DNA from: Jutongia huaianensis
GTDB lineage: Bacteria > Bacillota > Clostridia > Lachnospirales > Lachnospiraceae
Assembly (NCBI RefSeq): GCF_014384985.1
Contig: NZ_JACRSX010000010.1
Coordinates: 1 to 64,000, forward strand
Direction of reading: 5' to 3'
Length of the DNA stretch: 64,000 nucleotides
Part shown: positions 55,294 to 64,000 of the stretch, piece by piece
How positions within the stretch are numbered: position 1 is the first letter of the stretch
Layout of the letters: every line of letters begins with the position of its first letter
Position numbers and translations under genes: made by a program
The notes under the pieces: model-generated
What the model saw: only the letters and a program-made list of their open reading frames with translations
The model's database searches: none
Told to the model about the DNA's origin: nothing

Positions 55294-56319
55294 ATGAGAT
55301 ATTATTATTTAGACATTTACAAGACATTCTCCTGTATGGCAGGGGAATGCCCTTCTACATGCTGTGCAGGATGGAGTATTCGGGTGGATGAAGAGGCGTT
55401 GGAACGGTTTGATGCATTGCCGGAATCGGATCTGAAAGAGGATATCCTGCAGCATATACAAAAAAAGCAAGATGGATATTATTTTATGAACCGTCCGGAT
55501 GGAAGCTGCATGATGCTTGATCCGGACGGTTTGTGCCGTATACAGAGAAACAGCAGGGAGGAGATGCTTTGTATTACCTGCCGGAAGTTTCCAAGACTGG
55601 CAGGCAGAGTGCAGCAGGACTACTGGATGTCGATGGCGGCATCCTGCCCTGTGACAGCCGGGTATCTCTGGACGAAGACCGTAGGCTGGTATATGACAGA
55701 TGGCGAAATAAGTCAGGAGATTGACTGGACAGAGCTTCCATATGATAAGGAGCGAAAGGAATGGCTGGAGTGGTTTATGGATTCTCTCAGAAAACAATCT
55801 GAGGCAGCTCCGGACTCTATGGAAGAAAGTGTCCATTTTTTATGGAACATGTATCAACGAATGTACGATCTGATGGAGGGCTGTCTGGAGCTTTTGGCGT
55901 CTTCGCCGGAGCTTTCTTATCTGGAGGGAAGCTTTGATTACTTTGAAAAGGATTATGGGGCGGCAGAAATTATCAGTCAAATGATGACGTTTCAGGAAAA
56001 TTTTAGAGGGAAGCTGCGGGAGTTTACAAAAAATTATATGTTGTACAGAGTATACAGCCGGTGCCTGGAGTTCCCGGAGGAATCCAGTCAGAAATGTCTG
56101 TTTACGGTGGCAGGGGAATTATTTTTGTTTTATATTCTGCGGTTCAGCCGTTATCATACAATACACCGGGATGATTTGCCTTCTGTTGTGGCGGAGATTA
56201 ATTGGATGTATCGTTTTTGCGTCCATAGTAAAAGGCGATCCGATCAATTTACGTCATTGTTAAAGGACAAATTTAAAAAATTAGAATATTTAGCCGAAAT
56301 AATCATTAGAATATCTTGA
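55294..56319 (+). CDS. fliB: FliB-type flagellin lysine-N-methylase
   Basis: A 341-residue protein with the Cys-rich N-terminal pattern of FliB: CMAGECPSTCCAGW at about 14-27, CMMLDPDGLCRIQRN near 70-84, LCITCRKFPRL near 90-100 and a Cys in AASCPVTAGYL. These residues probably hold an iron-sulfur or metal centre. FliB methylates surface lysines of flagellin in Salmonella; the flagellin genes at the window start are plausible targets. Starts 4 nt after the small membrane protein gene, without its own strong ribosome site, so translation may be coupled. Symbol by family only. Confidence 0.85.
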   Translation: MRYYYLDIYKTFSCMAGECPSTCCAGWSIRVDEEALERFDALPESDLKEDILQHIQKKQDGYYFMNRPDGSCMMLDPDGLCRIQRNSREEMLCITCRKFPRLAGRVQQDYWMSMAASCPVTAGYLWTKTVGWYMTDGEISQEIDWTELPYDKERKEWLEWFMDSLRKQSEAAPDSMEESVHFLWNMYQRMYDLMEGCLELLASSPELSYLEGSFDYFEKDYGAAEIISQMMTFQENFRGKLREFTKNYMLYRVYSRCLEFPEESSQKCLFTVAGELFLFYILRFSRYHTIHRDDLPSVVAEINWMYRFCVHSKRRSDQFTSLLKDKFKKLEYLAEIIIRIS

Positions 56320-56537
56320 ATAACATAATGGAGAAAGATTGCTGTTAAATTCCGGCTGTCGCTTCACAGAAGGCGGAAAGAGAAAATTGCATTGTCATAC
56401 ATGGCATTTTCTGTCTTTACTGACAAAATGTAAGCTGCGTATTTATTAAAAACGTAGAAAAAATAAAAACATCTTTACGGGGGTATGAAATTATCATATG
56501 ATTGACATACAGTTTTTGGAAAGGTGTGGTTATTCGT
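56320..56537. other. Intergenic region before the beta-helix module
   Basis: Contains an imperfect hairpin, AGAAAATTGC (56381-56390) with GGCATTTTCT (56403-56412), that may end the fliB transcript, and an AT-rich stretch likely to hold the promoter of the next gene, though I cannot fix its boxes. Confidence 0.4.
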
Positions 56538-57377
56538 ATGAAAGTTGCATTTTGGAGTAATATCAGGAAAAAGGGTGGTGTATCTACCAATATGGTATGC
56601 ATTGCAGCCGTATCTGCCATAGCGGGAATTGGCAGGAGTGTTTTACTGGAAAATCATTACAATGTCAATAATCTCAATGGAATGCTCCTGTCCCAGGAAA
56701 AGATCGCAATGCTTCATGAAACCGGGCAGTATTACAATAAATATGGGATTGAGTATATTTTAAAGCGGCTATATACCGGTACAGCAAGTGAGCAGTTGAT
56801 CAGAAAAGCGTCTATTCCTCTATTATATTCAAGTATCTATTATCTTCCTCAGAGTTATATCGTAAATAGAGAAGTGTTTGATTATGAGTTTGAACTGGCA
56901 CATAAGGACCTGTTTCAAAGTCTGGAGAGCATTTCAGATATGGTATTCATCGATACAGAATCAAGGGGAAATGCCAGTTCGGTACAGATTCTGGAGGAAG
57001 CGGACCTGGTGGTAGTTAATATAGATCAGGACAAAGAAGACTGGGACGATTATTTTGAAAATTATGCCTCGATGCTGGAAAAATCTGTATTTCTGATTGG
57101 CCGGTATGAGAAGGAAAATCCGTTTAATCTGGAGTTAATACAGAAGCAATATCATATTCCGAGAGGTAAAATGGCTGTCATTCCCTATAACATTGATTTA
57201 CATATTGCGGCCAATGAGGGAAGAATGATACCATTTCTGAATCGAAACTATTTGAAAAGCAGCAGGGCAGAGAATGAATATTTGATGGGAGAAGTCAAGC
57301 GGGCAGTTATTATGTTGAAGGAAAATATGACATATCTTGGAAAGCCTGATATGATGAGGCGTTTTGGAAAAAATTAA
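56538..57377 (+). CDS. MinD/ParA-like protein with degenerate P-loop
   Basis: A 279-residue soluble protein with a MinD/CpaE-type layout: an N-terminal strand MKVAFWSN followed by KKGGVSTN at 11-18, then a Walker-B-like MVFIDTES and the switch-like ADLVVVNIDQD. The usual loop is KGGxGKT; here the Gly-Lys-Thr are Ser-Thr-Asn, so ATP hydrolysis is doubtful. ATG 56538 follows GGAAAGGTG and shares the leader TGGTTATTCGTATG with the next gene. First of three genes of one module; perhaps a scaffold or localisation factor for the two beta-helix proteins. Confidence 0.6.
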   Translation: MKVAFWSNIRKKGGVSTNMVCIAAVSAIAGIGRSVLLENHYNVNNLNGMLLSQEKIAMLHETGQYYNKYGIEYILKRLYTGTASEQLIRKASIPLLYSSIYYLPQSYIVNREVFDYEFELAHKDLFQSLESISDMVFIDTESRGNASSVQILEEADLVVVNIDQDKEDWDDYFENYASMLEKSVFLIGRYEKENPFNLELIQKQYHIPRGKMAVIPYNIDLHIAANEGRMIPFLNRNYLKSSRAENEYLMGEVKRAVIMLKENMTYLGKPDMMRRFGKN

Positions 57378-57412
57378 GGGAAGTGGCTTCCCGGAAAGGA
57401 ATGGTTATTCGT

Positions 57413-58591
57413 ATGGAGAAGCATCATCCGTTTTGGAAAAAGAATGCGTCATTTCAGTATACCTATTGCTTTGGATTAGGTGTTATGTCTATGGGACATA
57501 TGAAGTCCATTATGGAGACACAGGATTTTTTTGAGGATATATTAAAGGCAATTCATCTGCCGGAATCTCAGTGGCAGCAGATTTTCTTTGATCTGAATAA
57601 TCATTTTGAAGAATGGATTGATAAGGTGTTTGCTTTGCTGCGGGGAAAAGAAGAACAGTATTGTTTTACATTGGATCTGTACCGTATCCTGAGTCACACG
57701 GTATGGTCCGGGGAATATTGCAGTGCTGTTCTGGAGGACTATCTGCAGGTGTTTCAGTTTTCCCATGCGGAAAGAGCTTTTTTTCAGGAATTTGACAAGT
57801 GTATGAGGACACAGGATGAACAGGGAGCCATTGCGGCTGTGCAGAAATTTTCAGAGGAAGGCTACAGTATCCGGTATGATTTTCTTACATGGTTTTATCC
57901 GCAGTTTTATATGGAAAAGCGATATCAGGGGATGAGAATAAGAGATGGGGAAACAGTTATTTTGGACTGTCCAACGATCATCCGGGGAGACATCGAGGTG
58001 GATAAGGGAGGATCTTTACTGATTTATGGAGCGGATATGCAGATGGATGGAAGGGTGATTGTCCGAGGTGGAAGGCTTCAGGCAGATCATGGACATATAG
58101 AGATTACAGAATGCACTTCTGATTACTGGCTGTCCATTGAGGGAGCGGCTGTGGTGATGTTGACAGATACCTCTGTAGATTGTAAGGAAAAATGTGGTTT
58201 GCTGGAACAGAAAACAGGATATCTGCTGGTGAATGACTGCTGGGTCCGCCAGACGGCAGGGGCAAGGGCTATTTCCTTTGAGGGGGATGCCATCAGAATA
58301 CACAATACGCATTTTAGCAGATGCATGAATGGAATGGTATCCATACAGGGAGGAGCAAGTGCAGAGATTGTAAACTGTGAGTTTCAGGAGGGGATCGCAG
58401 AGTATGGCGGGGCTGTTTATGCAGACACGATTCATGATGTACTGCTGGAGCATTGTACTTTTCGGTCCTGTCAGGCAAAGTATCTGGCAGCAGCCGTATA
58501 TTTCAAATTTCAGAAATTAGGACAGCGGGTAGAAGATTGTCAGTGTATTGATTGTGATCCGCCGGAAAATGTATTTTTTAATATATTATAA
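57413..58591 (+). CDS. Cytoplasmic protein with helical domain and beta-helix repeats
   Basis: A 392-residue protein without signal peptide. Residues 1-170 are helical and acidic; from about 185 a right-handed parallel beta-helix begins (CPTIIRGDIEVDKGGSLLIY; VIVRGGRLQADHGHIEITEC). Repeats contain CEFQEG..EYGGAVYA and CTFRSCQAKY..AAAVYF, the C-x-F-x-x-C...GGAV pattern also seen in the next protein. ATG 57413 follows GGAAAGG. Function unknown; probably binds or organises something in the cytoplasm with its neighbours. Confidence 0.6.
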   Translation: MEKHHPFWKKNASFQYTYCFGLGVMSMGHMKSIMETQDFFEDILKAIHLPESQWQQIFFDLNNHFEEWIDKVFALLRGKEEQYCFTLDLYRILSHTVWSGEYCSAVLEDYLQVFQFSHAERAFFQEFDKCMRTQDEQGAIAAVQKFSEEGYSIRYDFLTWFYPQFYMEKRYQGMRIRDGETVILDCPTIIRGDIEVDKGGSLLIYGADMQMDGRVIVRGGRLQADHGHIEITECTSDYWLSIEGAAVVMLTDTSVDCKEKCGLLEQKTGYLLVNDCWVRQTAGARAISFEGDAIRIHNTHFSRCMNGMVSIQGGASAEIVNCEFQEGIAEYGGAVYADTIHDVLLEHCTFRSCQAKYLAAAVYFKFQKLGQRVEDCQCIDCDPPENVFFNIL

Positions 58592-58612
58592 CCAGGGGCA
58601 GGGAGGTGCCGT

Positions 58613-60454
58613 ATGATCATAGGAAACCAGACAAAGTTATATTATAAAAAGAAATCATGGCTGACGCCAAAGCATCCGCTATATTTCGAGGAAGAGGAGT
58701 TCAAGATCTATTATGCGTCTGCGGTTATGATCCATGCTGAGAAAAATCAGTCTATGCCGCCGGAGCAAAATTATGAGTTGGAACGTTTGCTGCATCATGG
58801 TCTGGATCTGAATGCAGGACAGATGGCCCGGGTGCTGAAAAAGGCAGCGGATCCCGGTGAAGTTCTGGATTATCTGTATAGTCATACAGACCTGGGAATG
58901 AAACGTTATCTGCTGATGCTGGATCTTTATAATATATCTTCGGAGGAGGAGCTTAGCAGACAGGAGACAGATAATTTGTGGTTGTTTGCTCATATGCTGG
59001 AGATTCCGGAGAAATATATGAGGTTGTTTGAGCATTTTATCCGTGGAGCCCGGAAGGAGAATGAGGGAGAATGCCGCAGGATATTTGCTATGATGACAGA
59101 GTGCAAAATAGAATTGTCCCTGATGGAGTTAAAATATTATCTTATGACCCTGTATGATGTTTTTGAATGTACTCAGGACATGCTGGAAAAGGATAAACGG
59201 ATACGTCTGGTGGATCGCTGTGTCATTCGGGAGGATCTTGTCTTACGGGATGGTATGGAGCTGAGAATGGATCATGCGGTTGTCAGAATTTATGGAAATA
59301 TTACTATTGATGGTGGAACATTTGTTGCGGAACACAGCCGGATCATTCGTAAAAGCGGTTCTCACAGGGCATGTCTGAATATTCGGCGGGCAGGAAAAGT
59401 CCGGATGGAACAATGTGACATTGATTGTAGAAATTACGGTATGTTGTTACGGGCGCAGGACGGAGCAGCGTTAATTCGCGACTGTGAGATTCATCATACC
59501 ACCAGAGGGGCTGCTGTACGTTTCTGGGGCACTGCATTGCAGATAGAAGGAACCCTGTTTCATCACTGCTATTCCAACGAGGAGGGTGGAGCTGTACTGA
59601 TCCGTGAGGGATCAGCGCGTATCGTACAATGTCGTTTCTGGCATTGCGAGGCGGTTCGTGGAGGTGCTGTGTATGGAAGAAATTTCATGGAGATCCGGGA
59701 CTGCTTTTTTAAGAAATGTTATGCTTCGGAATATGGAGCAGCTGTATTTTGTATAGGAATGATACAAAATAAGATTTCAGGTCTGCATTACACAGAATGT
59801 TTTCCTGAGCGGACAGAACTGATCCAGTATATTGTAGAGCCGAGAGGTATTGAAATTTCGGAGAGGGTGGAGATTGGTGTGAATACAATTCTGGATTGTG
59901 AATTGGATATCACATCGCAGGGTAGTTTGTGGCTTCACGATGCCGTTGTATATTTAAGATATCCTATTCGGTGCAGAGGTTCTTTGGAAATGGACAGGGT
60001 ATGTCTTCTGGCTGATAACATGCAGCATCAGGATATGATTGTGCTGGAGCATGCCAGAGGATGCCGGATCACGAAAAGCCGTCTGGACGGAATGGGGCAG
60101 AAAAGCGGGATTTTTTCGGCAGCCACCAAGCTTGAGGCTGAAAAGACAGTATTTTGTAATATGAAAGGCGGGAGAGCTGTTTTTAATGCGTATCAGCCAC
60201 AAATCACATCCTGTATCTTTAATTATTGTCAGAATGGCGGGATTCATTGCCAGGGAGGCACGATCCAACACTGTCTGTTTGTGAATTGCAGAGGCAAAAG
60301 TGGAGCCGGTGTGACAATGGTTGGCAAGAAAGGTTTGATACGGCAGAGTCAGTTTGTGCGCTGTATTTCTGATATCAGTGGCGGTGCTGTAGACAGGGCA
60401 GTTGGAAATCAAATGACAGAATGTGAATTTACGGATTGTATATCCGGGGATTAG
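58613..60454 (+). CDS. TerB-like plus beta-helix repeat protein
   Basis: A 613-residue paralogue of the preceding protein, no signal peptide. Residues 30-150 are helical and TerB-like (ASAVMIHAEKNQSMPPEQNY; DLYNISSEEELSRQETDNLW). From about 200 to the end, beta-helix repeats run with recurring GGAV or GAAV steps (EEGGAVLI, VRGGAVYG, EYGAAVFC, ISGGAVDR) and paired Cys (RDCFFKKC). The repeats resemble Pmp-type GGAI repeats but with Cys in place of Asn. Starts 21 nt after the previous gene behind GGGAGGTG and ends at a strong terminator. Confidence 0.6.
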   Translation: MIIGNQTKLYYKKKSWLTPKHPLYFEEEEFKIYYASAVMIHAEKNQSMPPEQNYELERLLHHGLDLNAGQMARVLKKAADPGEVLDYLYSHTDLGMKRYLLMLDLYNISSEEELSRQETDNLWLFAHMLEIPEKYMRLFEHFIRGARKENEGECRRIFAMMTECKIELSLMELKYYLMTLYDVFECTQDMLEKDKRIRLVDRCVIREDLVLRDGMELRMDHAVVRIYGNITIDGGTFVAEHSRIIRKSGSHRACLNIRRAGKVRMEQCDIDCRNYGMLLRAQDGAALIRDCEIHHTTRGAAVRFWGTALQIEGTLFHHCYSNEEGGAVLIREGSARIVQCRFWHCEAVRGGAVYGRNFMEIRDCFFKKCYASEYGAAVFCIGMIQNKISGLHYTECFPERTELIQYIVEPRGIEISERVEIGVNTILDCELDITSQGSLWLHDAVVYLRYPIRCRGSLEMDRVCLLADNMQHQDMIVLEHARGCRITKSRLDGMGQKSGIFSAATKLEAEKTVFCNMKGGRAVFNAYQPQITSCIFNYCQNGGIHCQGGTIQHCLFVNCRGKSGAGVTMVGKKGLIRQSQFVRCISDISGGAVDRAVGNQMTECEFTDCISGD

Positions 60455-60476
60455 TGGAAGAATAATTGCTAAAATG

Positions 60477-60527
60477 AAAGAAGCCTGCAATCTGTATCCG
60501 GTTGGACACAAAATTGCAGGCTTCTTT
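60477..60527. terminator. Bidirectional terminator
   Basis: AAAGAAGCCTGCAAT (60477-60491) pairs perfectly with ATTGCAGGCTTCTTT (60513-60527), between converging genes. Confidence 0.88.
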
Positions 60528-60547
60528 GTTATATGGTAAAGAAAATA

Positions 60548-61885
60548 TCAGTCGTTTGATGCATCATCGCAGGAGGTTTGATCTAAATCACACTCCTCCT
60601 CTTTATTGGTTTGAGGCAGCAGATGAAGCTTCACTTTATCAATACGATTCTTTTCTGCGGATAAAACGAGATATTCTGCATATTTATCAGAAACACGTTC
60701 TCCGGTTTTTGGAAAATGATCCAAAAGATTAATAATATGACCGGCGATGGAGTCGTAGTCCTCTGACTCTATATCAATACCAAGCTGTTCGTTGATATCG
60801 TCAAGCTTGGCAACACCCAGCAATATGTAGTTCTCGTCATCTAACCGGGTGATTTCGTCTTCCTCGTAACCATCATACTCATCACGGATCTCTCCTACGA
60901 TCTCCTCGATCAGATCCTCGATTGTCAGAAGACCGGCTGTTGCTCCATATTCATCCAGGACGATTGCCATAGGAATGGATTCCTTTTTCATTTCAAAAAA
61001 GAGTTCTGAGATTTTCTTATATTCATAAGTGAAATAAGGCTCTCTCATTACTTCGGATATCTTGAAATCTTCATGGGAACCCTCATAGAAGAAAATATCC
61101 TTTAAGTTGATAATGCCGAGAATGTTGTCGCGGCTTTCTTTATATACAGGCATTCGTGTGAATTTCTTTTTGCCGTAGCATTCCATTAATTCCTGATAGG
61201 TAAAATCAATGTTTGCAAACTCCACATCCATCTTCGGAACCATAACGTCTTTGGCAAGGGAATCTCCGAAATCCACTACATTTGTGATCATTTCCCGTTC
61301 CTCGCTCTCGATCACGCCTTCCTCGTGACTGACATTTACCATTGTCAGCAGTTCGTTTTCGGTGATCACCGGGCGGGGAGATACATCCACACGTAAAAGC
61401 TTTAAAAGACCAAACGAAATCTGGTTCATCAGAAATGAAACCGGACGAAGTATCTGTGTCAGCGCATAGACCGGCTTTGCATACAGCAAGGCGAGCTTTT
61501 CTGCGTTTACCGTGGCAAGTGACTTTGGTACGATCTCACCGAAGATCAGGATCAGGACAGTTAAAACACCGGTTGCTACGCCGGTAAATACACTGGCCGA
61601 TATAGGAAGACCATTTCTCTGTGCAATATGAATTGCGTAAGAAGTGGTGAGAGAAGATGCCGTCAGATTGACAATGTTGTTGCCGATCAGAATGCCGCTC
61701 AGAAGTTGTGTTGGCTTTTCAATCAGCTTTAAAACAGTTGAGGCATTTTTGACATGGTCCTCTGCCATAGATTGCATACGTACCTTGTTTACAGTTGTCA
61801 GACACGTTTCTGCTGATGAAAAAAAAGCAGAAAGAAGCAGTAAAATCAACAAAATGATAATCTGCGAGGCGTCACTCGAATCCAA
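60548..61885 (-). CDS. CorC/HlyC family membrane protein
   Basis: A 445-residue CNNM/DUF21 protein: an N-terminal four-helix membrane domain (residues 5-190; ILIGNNIVNLTASSLT is a signature), two CBS domains at about 205-325 (VMVPKMDVEFANID; IPMAIVLDEYGATAGLLTIE) and a C-terminal CorC_HlyC domain. Such proteins export Mg2+ or Co2+ or maintain Mg2+ balance. TTG 61885 is the start, 8 nt after AATGGAG; no better start lies upstream. Confidence 0.9.
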   Translation of the reverse strand: MDSSDASQIIILLILLLLSAFFSSAETCLTTVNKVRMQSMAEDHVKNASTVLKLIEKPTQLLSGILIGNNIVNLTASSLTTSYAIHIAQRNGLPISASVFTGVATGVLTVLILIFGEIVPKSLATVNAEKLALLYAKPVYALTQILRPVSFLMNQISFGLLKLLRVDVSPRPVITENELLTMVNVSHEEGVIESEEREMITNVVDFGDSLAKDVMVPKMDVEFANIDFTYQELMECYGKKKFTRMPVYKESRDNILGIINLKDIFFYEGSHEDFKISEVMREPYFTYEYKKISELFFEMKKESIPMAIVLDEYGATAGLLTIEDLIEEIVGEIRDEYDGYEEDEITRLDDENYILLGVAKLDDINEQLGIDIESEDYDSIAGHIINLLDHFPKTGERVSDKYAEYLVLSAEKNRIDKVKLHLLPQTNKEEECDLDQTSCDDASND

Positions 61886-62118
61886 AAAATCAACTCCATT
61901 TCTTAATAATATAATTAGATAGTATCGCTCCTATTTTACCTAGCCGGAAGTCTCTTGTCAAGATGTTGTCATACGAAGAGGTATTTTCTGACAATTTTGG
62001 AAAAAAATCAAAAATATCAGAAAATACTTGAAAATAACAATGGATAGAGGTACAATTATTTCAGAAAGGCGATATACACCGGATGAAAACAAAAGGGTAT
62101 ATCGGTGGGGAGGTCGAT

Positions 62119-62706
62119 ATGAGAAAAAAATCCCATATTTCACTTGCATGGTATCTGATGAATAGTGAAGGAATGGATGCTTTAAAACTTCATAAAGGAT
62201 CTTTTTATATGGGCAGTGTATTGCCGGACTGCATGCCATCATTTCTGGTACGCAGACATACGATTGAGGATTCCTTTGAAGTATTAGAGAAGGAATTTCA
62301 GAAACTGGTATCACATTTTGATCCGAAAAAAGGGATTAACTGTTATTTTTGCAGACATTTAGGAATGATCACCCATTATGTTTCTGATTATTTCACATTT
62401 CCACACAATGCGAATTACCCGGGAAATTTAAAAGATCATTGTATCTATGAGGAGGAGCTGAAAAAGGAGCTTCGTGCCTATGTACACAGCCCGGAGGCGA
62501 TTCGAAAGCGTAAAAAGCTGGGAATGCAGACTCCAGATGATATTCTGACAATGATCCGCCAGATGCATAACCGGTATCTCCAGATGGAAAGTGTGGTCAT
62601 GCGTGATTGCCAATATATTATTGAATTGTGCCATCGGGTTGTAGATGCAATATTATGTCTCTTAGAGTCATTGTCGGCAGCAAAGATATCAGTTGCCTTG
62701 CAGTAA
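62119..62706 (+). CDS. Zinc-dependent phospholipase C family protein
   Basis: A 195-residue protein with PF00882-type histidines: KKSHISLAW near residue 5, the GSVLPDCMP, RRHTIEDSF and HLGMITHYVSDYFTFPHN stretches supply His and Asp ligands. Small members like this lack a signal peptide and their substrate is unknown. ATG 62119 follows GGGGAGGTCG; ATG 62083 upstream is in frame without such a site. Confidence 0.8.
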   Translation: MRKKSHISLAWYLMNSEGMDALKLHKGSFYMGSVLPDCMPSFLVRRHTIEDSFEVLEKEFQKLVSHFDPKKGINCYFCRHLGMITHYVSDYFTFPHNANYPGNLKDHCIYEEELKKELRAYVHSPEAIRKRKKLGMQTPDDILTMIRQMHNRYLQMESVVMRDCQYIIELCHRVVDAILCLLESLSAAKISVALQ

Positions 62707-62764
62707 TAAGTGATGTGGAGGGCAGTTTTGTTTTATGAGGACAAAGCTGTAATAGAAAATAATG

Positions 62765-62812
62765 AAACGGAGAGCGGCAGTATATATGATACTGTAGTCT
62801 CTCCGTTTTTTT
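62765..62812 (+). terminator. Terminator after the phospholipase-like gene
   Basis: AAACGGAGAG (62765-62774) pairs with CTCTCCGTTT (62799-62808); an inner CAGTAT/ATACTG stem and T7 tail. Confidence 0.88.
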
Positions 62813-62868
62813 GCATTTGTGGTTTGTCCGACTGACGATTTTGCATAAATATGGAAACAGTTTATATC

Positions 62869-62896
62869 TTGACAAAAGACAGAAAATGAGTAAAAT
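62869..62896 (+). promoter_or_regulatory. Promoter of the metal ABC transporter
   Basis: TTGACA (62869-62874), 16 nt, TAAAAT (62891-62896), 50 nt before the ATPase start. Confidence 0.7.
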
Positions 62897-62946
62897 GAAA
62901 AGAGTTTTCAAATTTAATGGCTGGATTGTACCTATGGAGGAGAAAT

Positions 62947-63663
62947 ATGGATAATGATATAGAAAAAAAATGGCTGATCTCATGCCGGGATGCAGGGTTG
63001 GGATATGAGAATAAAGCGGTATTGGAGCATTTAAATATTGAGATTCTGGAAGGACAGTATATTTGTGTGATTGGGGAAAACGGATCGGGAAAAAGTACAC
63101 TGATCAAGTCCCTGCTTGGATTGTTAAAGCCGGTGAGTGGAACGGTACAGATCAACCGCCAGGTAGGAAAGGGGGCTGTGGGATATCTGCCGCAGCAGAC
63201 ACAGATACAGAGAAACTTTCCGGTGAGTGTGATGGAAGTAGTCCTGTCAGGATTTTTAAATGATATGCGTTTCCGCCCATTTTATAATAAAAAAGAAAAG
63301 CAGGAAGCGAAACGCCATTTGGAGCATCTGGGAATTGCAGATCTGGCGGCAGAATGCTACGGAGAGCTTTCCGGAGGACAGCAGCAGAGAGTATTGTTAG
63401 CAAGGGCACTCTGTGCAGCAGATAAAATACTGGTATTGGATGAACCGGTTACCGGCCTGGATCCCGTGGCGGCCAATACCCTGTATGAGAGCATGGAACT
63501 GCTGCATCAGGAGGGGATGGCAATTGTTATGGTAACGCATGACATGGGAAACGCATTGAAATACGCAGATAAGATCCTTCATATCAGTGATGAGGGATAT
63601 TTCTTTGGAACAGTGGAGGAGTATAAAAAGTCAGAACTGGCGCAGATATTTTTGCTGAAATAA
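62947..63663 (+). CDS. Metal ABC transporter ATPase (ZnuC-like)
   Basis: A 238-residue ATPase. Walker A GENGSGKST, Q loop YLPQQTQIQ, signature LSGGQQQRV, Walker B ILVLDEPVTGLDP, H loop VTHDM. VLLARALCAADKILVLDEP fits the zinc/manganese uptake group, as does the permease that follows. ATG 62947 follows GGAGG. Metal identity (Zn or Mn) is not shown. Confidence 0.9.
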   Translation: MDNDIEKKWLISCRDAGLGYENKAVLEHLNIEILEGQYICVIGENGSGKSTLIKSLLGLLKPVSGTVQINRQVGKGAVGYLPQQTQIQRNFPVSVMEVVLSGFLNDMRFRPFYNKKEKQEAKRHLEHLGIADLAAECYGELSGGQQQRVLLARALCAADKILVLDEPVTGLDPVAANTLYESMELLHQEGMAIVMVTHDMGNALKYADKILHISDEGYFFGTVEEYKKSELAQIFLLK

Positions 63664-63699
63664 TACGGCAGCACAACAGATGGAAATGGAGGATGATCA

Positions 63700-64000
63700 A
63701 TGATCGATCTGGTGATACAGATAATGTCGTACCCTTTTATGGTACGGGCATTTGTGGTGGGAATTTTAGTGTCTCTTTGTGCGGCACTTCTTGGAGTAAG
63801 CCTTGTTTTAAAGCAATATTCTATGATAGGAGATGGTCTGTCCCATGTATCATATGGTGCACTGTCCATTGCCCTTGCATGTGGAATTGCGCCCCTGAAG
63901 CTGTCAATTCCGGTGGTGATTGTTTCTGCCTTTTTTCTTCTTCGTATGACAGAAAATAATAAGATCAAGAGTGATGCGGCTATTGCAGCCCTTTCTGCAT
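63700..64000 (+). CDS. Metal ABC transporter permease, 5' part
   Basis: The first 100 residues of a ZnuB/MntB-type permease, cut by the window end: MVRAFVVGILVSLCAALLGV, then LVLKQYSMIGDGLSHVSYGA, the characteristic GDGLSH segment of metal permeases, and further helices. ATG 63700 follows GGAGGATGATC. It completes the importer with the ATPase at 62947-63663, 36 nt upstream; a binding protein would be expected outside the window. Confidence 0.9.
   Translation, partial: MIDLVIQIMSYPFMVRAFVVGILVSLCAALLGVSLVLKQYSMIGDGLSHVSYGALSIALACGIAPLKLSIPVVIVSAFFLLRMTENNKIKSDAAIAALSA

Noticed and set aside
1..64000. CRISPR arrays, tRNA, rRNA, insertion sequences
   Set aside because: No regularly spaced repeats, cloverleaf-like sequences, rRNA segments or transposase genes other than the Rpn remnant were seen.

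Overview
The window looks like chromosomal DNA of a motile, Gram-positive gut-type clostridium, most likely Lachnospiraceae. The signs are flagellins starting MIVQHNITAMNANRMLG, a csrA gene directly before flagellin, Bce-type and DUF3793/DUF3737/C_GCAxxG families, strong AGGAGG ribosome sites and moderate GC. The species cannot be told from the sequence alone. I found no tRNA, rRNA, CRISPR array or insertion sequence.

Region 1 (1-6.0 kb) is a flagellin locus with an apparent DNA-inversion switch. A small tyrosine recombinase lies inside a roughly 0.8-kb segment bounded by inverted 17-bp cores, each flanked by palindromic arms. A sigma-28-like promoter near the left end points away from flagellin in this orientation; inverting the segment would aim it, and the recombinase gene, at csrA-fliC. 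A second csrA-fliC cassette follows, with a one-base slip in a G7 tract in csrA and a frameshift in fliC. A DUF4143 ATPase separates the cassettes. Both flagellin leaders carry a two-site CsrA target (GGA in a hairpin loop plus GGA in the Shine-Dalgarno).

Region 2 (6-16 kb): Rpn nuclease remnant, small hypothetical gene, SLC13-type permease bracketed by diverged direct repeats, nudC, alcohol dehydrogenase, RelA/SpoT-domain protein, BMP lipoprotein next to a chemoreceptor, and a DUF11 surface-type protein with an amber codon at position 9.

Region 3 (16-26 kb): C_GCAxxG protein, Bce-like two-component system with its ABC transporter, Y-family polymerase with YolD partner, cytidylate-kinase-like protein, endonuclease III. 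Region 4 (24.8-30.4 kb): sucrose locus scrR-scrA-scrB-scrK with an operator just after the promoter.

Region 5 (30.4-47.7 kb): DUF3793 gene behind a perfect palindrome, HAD phosphatase, L,D-transpeptidase, SPFH/zinc-ribbon protein, metY, MalY/PatB, MATE pump, DUF3737, a sugar-sensor/GGDEF/EAL fusion, hisS, asd, Nudix.

Region 6 (47.7-56.3 kb): pyrC-F-K-D, an amino-acid ABC transporter, pyrE, a 50-residue membrane protein and a FliB-type flagellin lysine methylase. Region 7 (56.5-60.5 kb): an unassigned three-gene module, a MinD-like protein with a broken P-loop and two cytoplasmic TerB-like/beta-helix proteins. Region 8 (60.5-64 kb): CorC/HlyC protein, zinc-dependent phospholipase-like protein and the start of a ZnuCB-type metal transporter that runs off the window.
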